Positions 44,022 through 56,438 of a DNA stretch of 64,000 nucleotides are shown here, piece after piece. Under the pieces are notes generated by a model. It was not told the DNA's origin. It saw only the letters and a list, made by a program, of their open reading frames with translations, and did not search any database. Where the stretch lies: positions 1 to 64,000 of the forward strand of contig JAZKJV010001879.1 in assembly GCA_037367405.1 (NCBI GenBank). The letters are read 5' to 3'. The stretch's first letter is position 1, and each line of letters starts with the position of its first letter. Origin of the DNA: Ottelia alismoides (lineage: Eukaryota; Streptophyta; Magnoliopsida; Alismatales; Hydrocharitaceae). Position numbers and translations under genes: made by a program.

Positions 44022-44330
44022 AGTGGTACATCGATACGCACATTCGTAGTATTTCAATTCAGATCGCATTGAGTTTTCGGATAGTAACAGTCCTCCGACT
44101 TGTCGTGAGTCCGAGAAGGGAAATATGACATTCATATTCAATCACCACATATGTCACCAATTTCATTAATTTTCATATTATATCCCAAGAAGAGAAAAAG
44201 CATATATCATATTATCTGCGAACCATAAACTTTTATGACTATAAATGGTTCTCATGCAGAGCCATGTCATCCCGACCAGACCAAGAGATGAATAACGAAC
44301 TAGCACACATACTGACTACTCTTATCGACC
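44022..44330 (+). pseudogene. gag: Gypsy 1 leader and gag start, gag deleted
   Basis: After the leader an ATG at about 44262 opens [20 protein letters not shown] and jumps at about 44330 straight to the protease segment, in another frame. The capsid and zinc knuckle, present in gypsy 2 on the minus strand, are missing. A deletion of more than 1 kb relative to gypsy 2 is inferred. Confidence 0.75.
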
Positions 44331-47300
44331 TTTCCATGTTCTATTTGATTCTGGTGCGACACATTCTTTTCTTGCTTCGAGGCTACTACCTTCTTTAGGT
44401 AGAGTCGCAGAGACTCTTTTTTCTCCATATCACATCCAAGGGCCAGGTGGCCAGTTGTTTGTTATTTCACTAATAGTCAGGCACTTGCCCGTACTGATTG
44501 GCGGTCACGAGATGATCACAGATTGTTTACTTCTGCAGCTTGATGAGTTTGACTTGATTTTGGGCATGGATTGGTTATCCGCTCATCATGCACTGGTTGA
44601 TTGCTTTAGGAAGACAATTGTCTTTAGGATTCCTGATCTACCCGAGTTCAGTTTTGAGGGTACTTTGCATGACTCCACCATAGAGTACATTTTAGTGTTG
44701 CGGGCTCAGCGACTTGTTGATCAGGGTTGTGATACATATCTTGCATTTATTCGGGAGGTATCTGACCAGGAGCCGATGACACAGGACATCCGAGTAGTGT
44801 CAGAATATCCAGATGTATTTCCTGATGAGCTACCAGGATTACATCCTGAGAGAGAGATCAAGTTCAAGATCACATTGCTGCCAGATACACAGCCGATCTC
44901 TATGGCACCATATCGCATGACACCAGCTGAGTTGAGGGAGCTGAAGGTGCAGTTGCAGGAGTTACTTGATTTGGGATTCGTGAGACCAAGCACTTCACCT
45001 TGGGGTGCTCCGGTTCTATTTGTCAGGAAAAAGGATGGATCCATGAGGTTATGCATCGATTACAGGCAGTTGAACAAGAGAACGGTGAAAAACCGTTATC
45101 CTTTGCCGCGCATCGATGATTTGTTCGACAAGCTCCAGCGATCTTCGGTTTTCTCGAAGATCGATCTTCGCTCAGATTACCATCAGCTAAGGATTAGAGA
45201 ATCTGATATTCCGAAGACAGCTTTCAGGACTCGCTATGGACATTACGAGTTTGTGGTAATGTCGTTTGGGCTCACCAATGCACCTGCGACTTTCATGGAT
45301 ATGATGAACAGGATCTTTCGTCCATACTTGGACAAGTTTGTAGTAGTGTTCATTGATGATGTGCTCATTTACTCACGGAATGAATAGGATCATGCGAATG
45401 ATCTACGGATTGTCTTAAATACATTGCGGGAGCACAAGCTATATGCCAAGTTAAGCAAGTGTGAGTTCTGGTTATCCCATGTCTCATTTCTCGGGAATAT
45501 CATTTCTGGAGCAGGCATCGCAGTTGATCCTACGAAGATAGATGCAGCTATGTCTTGGGAACATCCCAAGACTGTCACGCAGATTCAGAGCTTCCTCGGA
45601 TTAGCGGACTATTACAAACGCTTTGTCAGCGGATTTTCATGCATTGTTCGTCCTCTGACACAGAAGGGAGTCCCATTTATTTGGGACAATTCATATGAGT
45701 AGGCCTTCCAGACACTAAAGGAGAGATTGACTACAACACCTATTCTTGCTCTTCCTTCAGGCACTCAGGACTATGCAGTCTATACAGATGCATCTGGAGA
45801 AGGTCTAGGAGCAGTGTTGATGCAGAGAGGACAGGTGATTGCTTATGCATCACGGCAGTTGAGACCGCACGAGGGGAACTACCCCACACATGACTTGAAG
45901 TTGGCGGCAGTTGTCTTCGCCTTGAAGATCTGGCGTCACTACCTATATGGGGTGAATTTCGAGATCTTTACAGACCACAAGAGTCTGAAGTGCATCTTTG
46001 ATCAGAAGGAGCTGAACATGAGGCAGCGCAGATGGCTCGAGCTGCTGAAGGATTATGATTGCACGATCTCTTACCATCCCGGTAAGGGAAATGTGGTGGC
46101 TGATGCACTTAGCAGGAGAGCGCATGCAGGGGGTACAGCGAACTGGCTATACACGTGGGATACGCTTGCAGCTTTGAGCGATTGGCATCATCAGGAGAGC
46201 GCATCCATTTCTACCGTCGTGCCTCCACGATACAGTAGTCTCTGGGATCGTATTGTAGAGGGCCAGAAGACTGATCCTTGAATTCATGATAGATACATGC
46301 GCGCCGTCAAGGACGAAGTTGATGATTTTGTCGTGGCAGAGTCTATTTTATGGAAGGCAGGACGGATCGTTGTACCCAATGACGAGCAGCTTTGCAGAGA
46401 CATTCTGGATGAGGCACACAGTTCACGATTATCTATCCATCCATGCAGTACGAAGATGTACCGTGATCTGCGTCGATATTTCTGGTGGGATGGAATGAAG
46501 CGCGATGTAGCACAGCATGTCAGCAGATGCATGACCTGTCAAATGGTCAAGGCTGAGCGCAGGAGACCACCAGGATTATTACAGTCTCTCCTCATTCCCG
46601 AGTAGAAATGGGAGAGCAATTCTATGGATTTTATCACAGGTCTGCCGAAGACACCAGGTGGCCATGATTCCATTTGGGTCATTGTTGATAGGTTGACCAA
46701 GTCAGCCCATTTCATACATGTCAACACGACTTACACTCCATCCAGATTGGCCAAGCTATATGTGCAGAACATCATCAGACTGCATGGTATACCACGAGAG
46801 GTGGTGTCTGACAGGGATTCGAGATTTACATCGCATTATTGGCATCAGTTCATGTCGGCACTACAGACAGAGCTGAAGATGAGTTATGCATACCATCCGC
46901 AGACAGACGGGCAGAGTGAGCGCACCATACAGACATTGGAGGATTTGTTTCGCGCTTGCACTTTGGAGTGGAAAGGGTCATGTAAGGACCATCTGCCATT
47001 AGTGGAATTCACGTACAACAACAGCTATCACTCCAGTATTGGCATGGCACCATTCGAAGCCCTATACGGGCGGAGATGCCTCATACCTCTCAGTTGGCGT
47101 GAGGTAGGCGATCATGCTTTATATTCCGTAGATCTTTTGGAGGAGACTGCGAGAGCTGTTGATCTTGTGAGATGAAGGCTTCTAACGGTTTAGAGTCGCC
47201 AGAAGAGTTATGCAGACCGTCGAAGAAGAGATTTGGAATTTCATGTATCCAATCTTCTTCTCTTTCTTTTATTACAAATTTAATTTAATCTCACATACTA

Positions 47301-47760
47301 ATAAAACTCCTGTAAATACAGGTCGGAGATTGGGTATTTTTGCGAGTATCTCCCATGAAAGGAGTGCAGAGATTCGGTGTTCGTGGCAAGCTGGCACCAC
47401 GATATGTTGGACCATTCGAGATCCTTGATAAAGTGGGGAAGGTGGCATACCGAGTAGCCCTTCCTCCACATCTTTCCGGCATTCACGATGTATTTCATGT
47501 ATCCAACCTGAGGAAGTATGTACACGATCCTCGACACATTATCAGTTACGAGAATCTCGATGTAGAGTCGGATCTAACTTATGAGGAGAAGCCAGTGCAG
47601 ATACTTGACCATGCTGTGAAGAAGCTTCGCAGCAAAGAGATTTCATTGGTTAAGATTTTATGGCACCGTCACGGAGTCGAAGAGGCGACATGGAAACCGA
47701 AGCCGATATGCGGGCACCATACCCGCAACTTTTCTGAGGTATTAATCAAAACAAGCATTA
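44331..47760 (+). pseudogene. pol: Gypsy 1 pol: protease, RT, RNase H, integrase, chromodomain-like end
   Basis: Protease site [10 protein letters not shown] in a shifted frame (about 44340). [22 protein letters not shown] (about 45042), [10 protein letters not shown] and catalytic FIDDVLIYS (about 45351). RNase [17 protein letters not shown] (about 45779). Integrase: HHCC zinc part with HPCSTKMYRDLRR and CMTCQ, then core acids in MDFITGLPK (about 46624), VSDRDSRFTS and SERTIQTLED. The end SLVKILWHRHGVEEATWKPK resembles the chromodomain of chromoviruses. Stops interrupt at 45385, 45700, 46279, 46603, 47173 and 47190. A candidate intron lies at 47245-47321. Confidence 0.92.
47245..47321 (+). 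other. Candidate spliceosomal intron in gypsy 1 pol
   Basis: A 77-bp AT-rich insertion begins GTATCC and ends AATACAG. A branch-point-like TACTAAT lies at 47296-47302, about 20 bases before the AG. The flanking codons read LEFH before it and VGDWVFLRV after it, and removing the 77 bases joins them in frame exactly where gypsy integrases have an uninterrupted motif. Read through, the frame is lost. Confidence 0.75.
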
Positions 47761-47921
47761 TAATTAGATATATGATTAAAATATATGGCTTGTTTTCTCT
47801 TTGAGGTTTTTATGGGTTCAAAACCCTTTGAGGTTTTTATGGCCATATGTGAATAGAACAAAATACCTATTAACCTTAACTCGAGTCTCGAGGACGAGAC
47901 TCCCTCTGAGGTTTTTATAAT
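47761..47921 (+). other. Gypsy 1 3' untranslated part
   Basis: Short repeats of TTTGAGGTTTTTAT (47803, 47828, 47908) and CGAGTCTCGAGGACGAGACTC stand before the LTR. A classical polypurine tract is not obvious directly at the LTR border. Confidence 0.55.
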
Positions 47922-50900
47922 TGTAACATCCGGAATCCGCCTAACCAGAACCTGGCCCGATTAGGGTCCGATTAACCCAATAAAGTTATCTGACAACATT
48001 AGATAACCTAAATCGACAAATTGATCGTGAATCAAAAGTCGTTCGGGCGAAATCGACCAAAAATTGGTCGCATCGTAATGCGCGTCGTGAAAAAGCAGTA
48101 ATGCAAATTCGGAAACCGCAAAACAAACCGAGACCGTCATTAGATCCGATTCGACGATACAAGACCAACGGAATCGACCGTTCGTCAATCGGAGGTCGTT
48201 TAATATTTTTAAATCACAAAATTTAATCTTAAACAAAAATCGTATTCGAAAATTTCGGGTATTCAAAAACCGACCGGAAGTATATCAATATTATACTCAT
48301 ATTGATCGTCATTTGGAGACGATCAAAATGAGATGTTGTGTGTCGAAATCCGACATTTGAAGCGTAAAAATGGTTAACTTTAAAATTTTCAATCAAGAGT
48401 TTTCTTTTAAAAAAATAAATAAATTTTTTTAATTACCACAGTCTCTGCTCGGTTACAGGCAATTGTAATTTATTTCTGAAATTTCTGCTACAGTAGCAAT
48501 ATCTACTCTCCAGGTTTGCCACTTGGTTTTCTTTCATGAACCACTTGGCAACTTAAGAATGAACAGCCCTCCTTATTTATATCCACTCCTCTCTCTCTCT
48601 TCTTTCTCTTTACATGTCTCCAACGGAAGCACCACTCCCCTCCCTTCTTCATTTTTTCTCCAAATTTCCCAACTCTCCATTGATCTCCAACGAAACTTTT
48701 TCCCCTTTCTTTCCACATCACTTCTCTCCCAAAATTTCCTCCAAAATCTCCAACCGTAGGACTCCTGCCTCCAGTTTTCTACATTTCAGCAAGTAGCAGC
48801 TGTGCTTTCAAGCATTCAAATATTGATGAAACCTCTGCTCAAAATCGGTGATCATACTTCCAAGCTCCAGGTACTACTATCCAGATCTGGATCTTTGGCT
48901 GCACTCAAAATCTGTTGCTGCATGTAACCAAAATACTTCAATTTTGAGCAAAATTTGGGGTACGATCCTAAACCTAACTTTGCTGCCATTCATGTGTATT
49001 GCATGTTTAATTCTTTTCCCTTGTTGCCCTTGGAAACCCAATTGCATGCAAGATTAAGAATAAAAACCATATCTGTCTATAATTAGACTTTGGTACTCTG
49101 GAAAATTATGCTTTATGGATTGGGAAAGGAGGGGGTGTTGAGACTTTCCAGTTAAACTTCTATTGAAATTGTTTATCTATATGTTTTGGGGTTGAAGGTT
49201 TGTGTTCTAACTACAATGTGAAAGTTTAAATTGAAAGTATATACTGTAAAAAAATGTAAAAGTCTGAAAGTCTGTACAACATAAAGATTTAAATAAAATG
49301 TTTGTACAATATAATAAAATTTAAATTAAAGGAAAGTATATGCTCCTTATCGCAGATTATGATCTCTATTGTGATTTAAATAATACTCAATTCAGGTTTG
49401 GATAAAATATGTTGATAAATATATGTGTTATCCTAAGTACAGTCTAAAGGAAAGTATATGCTCCTTATCTTAGATTTTGATCTTTATTATAACCTAAATA
49501 ATACTCATTTCAGGTTTAGACAAAATATGTTGATAAATATATATTTTTGTGTGTGTGAACTTTGATCACTATGCATGGACTAAAGATGTATTGTCTTTGC
49601 TGACTTGACATCACCGTTCTGGAGGCATGATAAGTTGTCTATCAATACAATCAAATGTATTTTCATTAACATTCAAAAGAGTTACCAATGTTATAAATGT
49701 TTGGCCAAACTCATCATAATGGTGGCATTGTTACCTTATTCGGGTCCATTCCTTACCACTAAATCATGGACTTTCACCTCCCATTTCCTACATCACTACT
49801 ACATGCACGTTCCCAAATCCACATCTACTTATAGACATATATCCCTCCATCTGAATTATATTTTGTCTGGAATTGATTATTTGGTGACGTAAATGTCTCT
49901 GGAATCATAATTTATGTTATTATCATTCTTATCAGTAAGCCTTTGGTATTGCGAAGAACTAACACTTAGGGACTCTGAAAATTATAGTGCTTGGATAGAT
50001 GTAAAATGCTATATCGAATCCTAGATACATCTTATTGGAACTCATCACAAATTGTTGGTATTTCCAGTCAAGCCATGCCTCTTTTCTGCTTGACAGTTCT
50101 TACTTTTCCATCAAGTAAAAGTTTAAATTTGTTGAAAATGAGATTTTTTTGGAAATACTGGGGTGAGCAGACCCATAGGAGATCCTTGAGGATACAGGAT
50201 ATCAAGAAAATAGATCTGAAACTACAATCAAGGACACTCAAAAAGGACAGGGCCATTTGATGGTTTTTCTACTAGGCAATCTCAAGTGCTATAGATGAAT
50301 ATTGAAATGGTTACATAGTCTATCATATATCTTCAATCAATCCTCATACAGTTAGATGCATGGATATGAACAGTCTTTGTTTCATAAGGACATTATAACA
50401 TCAACTTGAACTCTGCAGAGGATTGATGCATGTCATGCACCTTTTGAGGAGTAAGATCCCGATGTGGTCTTTGAGGATGAAGAGACTAATAACAAAAGTT
50501 ATAGTAAATAAGTGATTAATGTTGACTTCTCGACACAATATCTAAATCTATTGAGTTAAACATATCGGAAATCGAGAAAGAAGGAAGAATCTGGTAAGTA
50601 TTAGTGAATCAATGATGTCTAATGATTAAAATGACCGGTCTTGGTGGCTCTTACACCTGACCGTGCGAGGGCACGGTGACCCTCAACTGGGTGGAGGAAA
50701 GGAAGCTCAGTTCAGGCAGCGGCCGCCAGTGCGTGGGTCTAGGATCCCAGTCCTTTTTCGGTTTTTATGCGAGCTCGCAGTGTGTTTACGCCTCGCTGGG
50801 ATCCCAATTTGGACCAGTTCCGCTGACCTTCTGTTTTAGGACACCCAGGCGGGGGATCATTGGTTTTCAGTTTTACGTACGAGCTCGGTTGCCCGTTACC

Positions 50901-52172
50901 GGTCGGGCTGTTTTTCTAGAGTGACTTTTCCGGGAAGTCCCTCTCACCCGTCTCAGTGGCGTAGTTTGGGAGTAGACCTATCCCTCTATTGGACCGTCCT
51001 TCCAATTAGGGGGCGAGACGGAAGAGCCCTTTTGTTGGCTTCTTCACCGCTTGAGTTTTTCTTTCACCAACAGACTTGGCGATTCTACATCCAGATCATC
51101 CATATCTATATCTACATCATCTAGAGTTACATTTGAGAATGTTGCACTGAGGTTTGAAGGGATTAATTCTACATCCAGATCATCCATCTCTATATCCACA
51201 TCATTTAGAGTTACATCTGAGACAGTTGCACTTAAGGTTTTAAGGGATTACAATTAAAGTTGAGTAAATGGAAAAGACGATAATCTGATTCGAAATCTCA
51301 TTAAGCTAGTGGACGTGTTGGGAACTTAGTTAGGATGCATTATACTACACCGCATGCCTACGGAGGCACCCCAACCCTAAGACTTTTCCCAAGTCTTAGA
51401 GTCATAGTGTGAGGTTTCACACGAACCAAGACCACATACTATCCACTAGACTTAAGAATTTAATAAATCATTATATCTTCTTATCTCATCTTTCCCATCA
51501 TCAAAATCCATAAATATGATCTCTAAGTAATATGAGAATAAAATATACATACTTATGATCAATTAGTCACCATAGAAATATACTTATGTGGGAAATGTTG
51601 GGATAATGGTTGATCATGAGAGGTGCTTGCTAGAAATTTGGAAACATTTTTCAATTGCAAGTAGAATTAAATTTTAATTTGAGTTGCCCATGCCTCTCTA
51701 CTTGCTTTCTTTTGATCACAATAAATGCATGTTATTTTTATAAGTTTTTGGGAGGTACCAGCGCCCGCTGACGCCTCTTCTTTCCTAACATGTTTGGCAG
51801 GCAAACAGTCTGCTGTTTAGTAGCTATACATGGTTCCAGGAAACAAGGTATATACCATACGGTATGTGGTTTTTGTTACAGTTTTTAGTTCAATTGATAT
51901 TGTAAATGCTTCTTCTCTTCAGTCAAATTTTTGGGATGTTGTATGTACTGTCAGACATTGTACATGTTGTAAAATCATATGAAAATTAATGAAATAAGAT
52001 TTTGATGCCAATTGTCTCTATTAACTTGTGGTTATGAATATAAATGTGAATGTCAGATGCCAATGATTGCAACAAAAAAATTCCCCTATTTTTCTATAAA
52101 TTATGCGATCTTTAGTGAATGGAAAGCCGCGAAGGTAGCGTAAATAAGTACCCGGATCCTAGGGGGTTCACA
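47922..52172 (+). repeat. 3' LTR of gypsy 1
   Basis: 4251 bp, colinear with the 5' LTR, including the GC-rich block (50640-51060) and both tandem repeats. It is followed by AGGCA. Confidence 0.93.
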
Positions 52173-52177
52173 AGGCA

Positions 52178-53034
52178 TCATTACCATCCTTTTCCATGCC
52201 ACTTTTTTCATTTTCACTTGCTACTGACAACCATTGATGCCATCCCCAACCCTAACTACCACAATTATTTAAAAAAGACTACTTTTTAAAAGCATGTTTA
52301 TCTGGATTTTTTTAAAAGTAAACCAATAATTAAATGCCAGATGTTTGGTTAGAATTCAATTGTTAGTTTTATTTCATTATGATTGTATTGAGAATGCGGA
52401 AATCTATATAATATACGTAAAAAAATATATGTGAAAAATAATATTTTTATATTAAAAATACTAAAAAACCATAAATCTGATTAGTCACTCGACCATTGAT
52501 TAATTCATAATCAATAACTGCCCAACTGAATACGGAAAACCGACTTTTGCAAGCTTGCTTAGTACTTGTACCGATATTCAAAAAAGAAATTGATATAAAG
52601 ATCAAGTCCAATCTCTTATGTGTCCTTTAGCTCAAGAGCTTGTTGAAATTTGCTGGTGTTGCTCAGTTCTCCAGCCCTATTCGTATAATCAATGGTGGAT
52701 GGCAGCGCTTCTTCTCTATATTTTAGAGGGATGTAGTAAGGGCTCGTGTGAACAAGAGGGGATGTGACCATCATAAATAGACTTCTAAAGTTGGGGAATC
52801 AACCTCCAACTTCACCAATCCGAGATATTCACAAATTCCCTCCATATGTTAAAAAACATAAAACCAAATATACCTATTGAATTAAAAGTGTGTCATCCAA
52901 TTTTCCTTTGAGTCATTATTAGGGTTAATTATTCTCAACCATTCTTACTTTTAATCCTCCCTTATCCTTAGTCCATTAATGCATTAATACACCATTTGTC
53001 TCATTAATTATCATTTGTCCAACTTGGCCTTTGT
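52178..53034. other. hAT MITE remnant and unassigned sequence
   Basis: At 52480-52562 the sequence AATCAATAACTGCCCAACTG and CCGACTTTTGCAAGCTTG matches the right end of the CAAGCTTG-type hAT MITE at 37500-38131; the left end is not clear. From 52570 to 53034 I recognise nothing. Confidence 0.5.
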
Positions 53035-53936
53035 TGTTGAGAATAATTTATCTTTTCCAATTTCATGTATTTATATTTCTTTTTGTCTCTATTATTTAAT
53101 TTGCCCAACATAAGTTTTTATCTATATATAACAGAACTCCATGGCCTCTTGATAATACAATTCATTATTTTCCCTCAACATGGTATCAGAGCGATGGTCC
53201 TACAACGGAGCTCACCTTGCCATCATGCCCTAACCCGACCTGCCGCCACTAGTCCGTTGTCGCCGTCGTCCCCGCCGCCGTCATCCCCGTCGACGTCGAG
53301 CGACCTCGCATGACCATGCGCCGCCTCATGTGTCGTCGTGCATCCTGCAATGCCTTCGTGTGTCGCCCAGCGTGTCGCAGTCCCTGAGAATGCATCCCAA
53401 CGCATCATTGCCCATGTGTAGGTCTCCAAGCACGACCACCCCTGTGTGTGCCTATCCAGCACACCACCATGCTTCCAAGGATGCCTCACGCATGCAAGAT
53501 CTCCTAGGGAACACCACATGGGCCTCTTCTAGCGTCGTTGGTTCCATAATTTGGCACCTACAGACCATCCCGTCACCACATAAGTCTGATTTTGATCAAA
53601 AAGTGGTGATTTTAGACCTATAAATCACCCCTTCAGTCCAAGCGTGCCTCCTTTTCTAATGGGAAGGTTGTGGCATGAGTCTTCACACAAAATTGATTTT
53701 GTATATGTTCGTGTAAACGCCTTTGATCCAATCTACAACCCAGATCTTCACCTTCGGTATCATGTCAGAGAACAAAACTGATATCGCATCTTTCGAGCGC
53801 GCCCATAGTCAAGATGGATGGGTTCAACTATAACTTGTGGGCCATGCAGTTCATGAGACATATGCAGTCCAATGGGAAGAAGTGTATCCTGACATAAGAG
53901 GAGCCGATCGATAACATTGGTGCTAATTGCAACTGA
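53035..53936 (+). mobile_element. Copia D, 5' end only
   Basis: A 146-bp LTR (53035-53180, TGTTGAGAATAATTT to CCCTCAACA) is followed by TGGTATCAGAGC (53181-53192), a GC-rich leader and a gag start MSENKTDIASF at 53764. Gag continues in broken frames (LWAMQFMRHMQSNGKKCIL) to about 53936, where it joins gypsy 2 sequence. Same broad family as copia A, B and F. Confidence 0.85.
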
Positions 53937-54800
53937 GAGGCATGAGGCATTTCTGCCCATATAGGGCCTCAAAAGGTGCCATACCGATACTAGAATGATG
54001 GTTGTTGTTATATGTAAACTCCATTAATAGCAGGTGATCTTTCCAGGACCTTTCCCACTCAAGAGCGCATGCACGTAACAAATCCTCAAGCGTCTAGATG
54101 GTGCGCTCGCTCTGTCTGTCGATCTGCGGATGGTAGGCGGAACTCATATCCAGCTCTGTATGTAGTACTGGCATGAACTGGTGCCAGTAGTGAGATGTGA
54201 ACCTTGAGTATTTGTCAGACACTACCTCTCGAGGTATACCATGAAGCTTGGTAATGTTCTGAATATATAATCTGGCAAATTGAAATGGAGTGCAAGTCAT
54301 GCTGACAGGTATGAAATAGGCTGACTTGGTTAACCTATCAACAACGATCCAAATAGAATCATGGTTGCCCTGTGTCTTCGGCAGTCCAGTGACAAAATCC
54401 ATAGAGATACTCTCCCACTTCCACTCGAGAATGAGGAGAGACTGCAACAACCAGGCAGACTCTTACGCTCCATCTTGACTATCTGACAGGTCAAGCACTT
54501 GCTAACATGACGAGCCACATCGCATTTCATCTCGTCCCACTAGAAATGTTTGCGTAAATCACGATACATTTTCTACTGCTAGGATGAATGGATAGCCTTG
54601 AATTGTGTGCCTCATCAAGGATATCTTTATGCAACTGCTCATCATTAGGCACAACGACCCGACCAGCCTTCCACAAAATGGATTCTGCCACTACAAAATC
54701 ATCACATTCGTCCTTGACGGCACGATGTATCTGTCTATGATCCAAAGATCTATCCGCTGACCTTCTACCACGCGATCCCATAAGCTGCAGAATCACGGGG
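53937..54800 (-). pseudogene. pol: Gypsy 2 integrase remnant
   Basis: On the minus strand: VVAESILWKAGRVVVPNDEQ (about 54700), CLTCQIVKMERK with frame breaks (about 54490), MDFVTGLPKTQGNHDSIW (about 54400), VVSDKYSRFTSHYWHQFMPV and SERTI. It is cut at 53937 by the copia D junction. Confidence 0.85.
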
Positions 54801-56220
54801 GCACGACAGTAGATGTAGATGCACTCTCATGAGGGTGCCAATCGGTTAAAGCTGCAAGCATATCCCACGTGTACAACCACTTCGCCATACCTTCTGCATG
54901 AGCTCTCCTACTAAGTGCATCTACCACTACGTTTCCCTTACCGGGGTGGTAAGAGATCGTGTAGTCGTAATCCTTCAGTAGCTTAAGCCATCTGTGCTGC
55001 CTCATGTTCAGCTTCTTTTGATTGAAGATGTATTTCAAACTTTCGTAGTCTGTAAAAATCTCAAAGTTCACCCCATAGAGATAGTGATGTCAGATCTTCA
55101 AGGCGAAGACAAATGTTCCCAGCTCCAAGTCGTGGGTGGAGTAGTTCCTCTCATGCGACCTCCACTGATGTAGTGCGTAAGCAATTATGTGCCCTCGTTG
55201 CATCAGTACCGCTCCCATGCCATCTCTTGACGTATTTGTGTAAACTGCATAATCCTGAGTACCCGACAGAAGTGCAAGAATGAGAGCAGTCGTCAGCCTC
55301 ACCTTCAATGTCCAAAAAGCATGCTCGTAAGAATCGTCCCAGATGAAAGGAACTCCCTTCTGTGTCAACCGCGTCAAGGGAAGAACAATCCGTGAAAAAC
55401 CGCTGACAAAGAGCTTGTAGTAAGGAATCTACATATCTGAGGGATCGTCTCGGGCTGCTCCCAAGACATAACTACATCAATCTTCACAGGATCAACAACG
55501 ACTCCTGTCCTAGAAATGACATGTCCAAGGAATGAGACCTGGGATAACCAAAACTCTCACTTGCTTAGCTTCGCATATAGCTTGTGCTCTCAAAGTGTGT
55601 CAAGGACAACCTTCAAATCATTTGCATGGTCCCATTCATTTCAAGAATATATCAACACATCATCGATGAAAACGAGCACAAACTTGTACAAGTATAGATG
55701 AAAGATCATGTTCATCATGTCCATGAATGCGGCAAGGGCGTTTGTGAGCCCAATCAGCATCACGACGAACTTGTAGCGCCCATTTCGAGTCTTGAATGTT
55801 GTTTTCGGGATGTAAGATTCCAGAATCTTCAACTGATGGTAGTCGAACCGAAGGTCGATCTTCGAAAACAACGATGATCCCTATAGCTAATCGAACAAGT
55901 CATCAATGCATGGCAGAGGATAACGATTCTTCATTATTCTCTTGTTTAGATGTCGGTAGTCAATGCACAACCTCATGGATCCATCCTTCTTTCTGACAAA
56001 GAGAATGGGAGCACCCCAAGGTGAAGTGCTCAGTCTCACAAAACAAGTAGTTCCTGCAACTGCACCTTCAGCTCCCTCAACTCAGCCAGTACCATGTGGT
56101 ATGGAGCCATCGAGATTGGTTGTGCATCAGGTAGTAACATGATCTCAAACTCAATCTCTCTCTCAAGCGGTAAACCTGGCAAGTCATCAGGAAACACATC
56201 AGGGTAGTCTGACACCATTC
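54793..56220 (-). pseudogene. pol: Gypsy 2 RT and RNase H remnant
   Basis: On the minus strand: [20 protein letters not shown] (about 56110), [13 protein letters not shown] (about 55860), catalytic FIDDVLIYS (about 55645), [35 protein letters not shown] (RNase H, about 55235; the D of DAS changed to N) and [16 protein letters not shown]. Several frame breaks. Confidence 0.87.
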
Positions 56221-56232
56221 TGATGTCCTGGG

Positions 56233-56438
56233 CATGGAAGGCCATATCGCGATATATCGACGATATATCGATATCGACAGGTGACCGATATATCGCTGAT
56301 ATGGTCGATATTTGGCCTTCCAAGGCTATTTTATTCACAAACTCGGTTCAATATCGGCGATATGGTGTCGATATATCGACGATATATCGTATCGACATGG
56401 TACCAATATCGATACCGATACCGATATGGCCTTCCATG
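56233..56438. mobile_element. hAT MITE with perfect termini and ATATCGATAT-rich interior
   Basis: The ends are exact inverted repeats, CATGGAAGGCCATATCG. The 8-bp flanks GTCCTGGG and GTTCTGGT agree at six positions. The 206-bp interior is made of CGATATATCG-type motifs. Near its centre (about 56312-56325) TTGGCCTTCCAAGG looks like an internal copy of an end. It splits the gypsy 2 sequence between protease and RT. Confidence 0.85.

Larger units (their letters stand above)
39771..52172 (+). mobile_element. Gypsy 1, Ty3/gypsy element with 4.2-kb LTRs
   Basis: Two direct LTRs (39771-44005 and 47922-52172) start TGTAACATCC and end GGGTTCACA, and are flanked by a perfect AGGCA duplication (39766-39770 and 52173-52177). 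In the parts I compared the LTRs differ by roughly two to three bases per hundred. The interior is only 3.9 kb. Domain order protease-RT-RNase H-integrase defines Ty3/gypsy. A chromodomain-like C-terminus and the long LTRs suggest a Tekay/Del-type chromovirus. Gag is deleted, so it could not move on its own. Confidence 0.93.

Noticed and set aside
46939..47400. Minus-strand ORFs opposite gypsy pol
   Set aside because: Shadows of the plus-strand coding sequence.
50676..51124. ORFs in the GC-rich block of the gypsy LTR
   Set aside because: They differ between the two LTR copies by frameshifts and have no match to known protein motifs.
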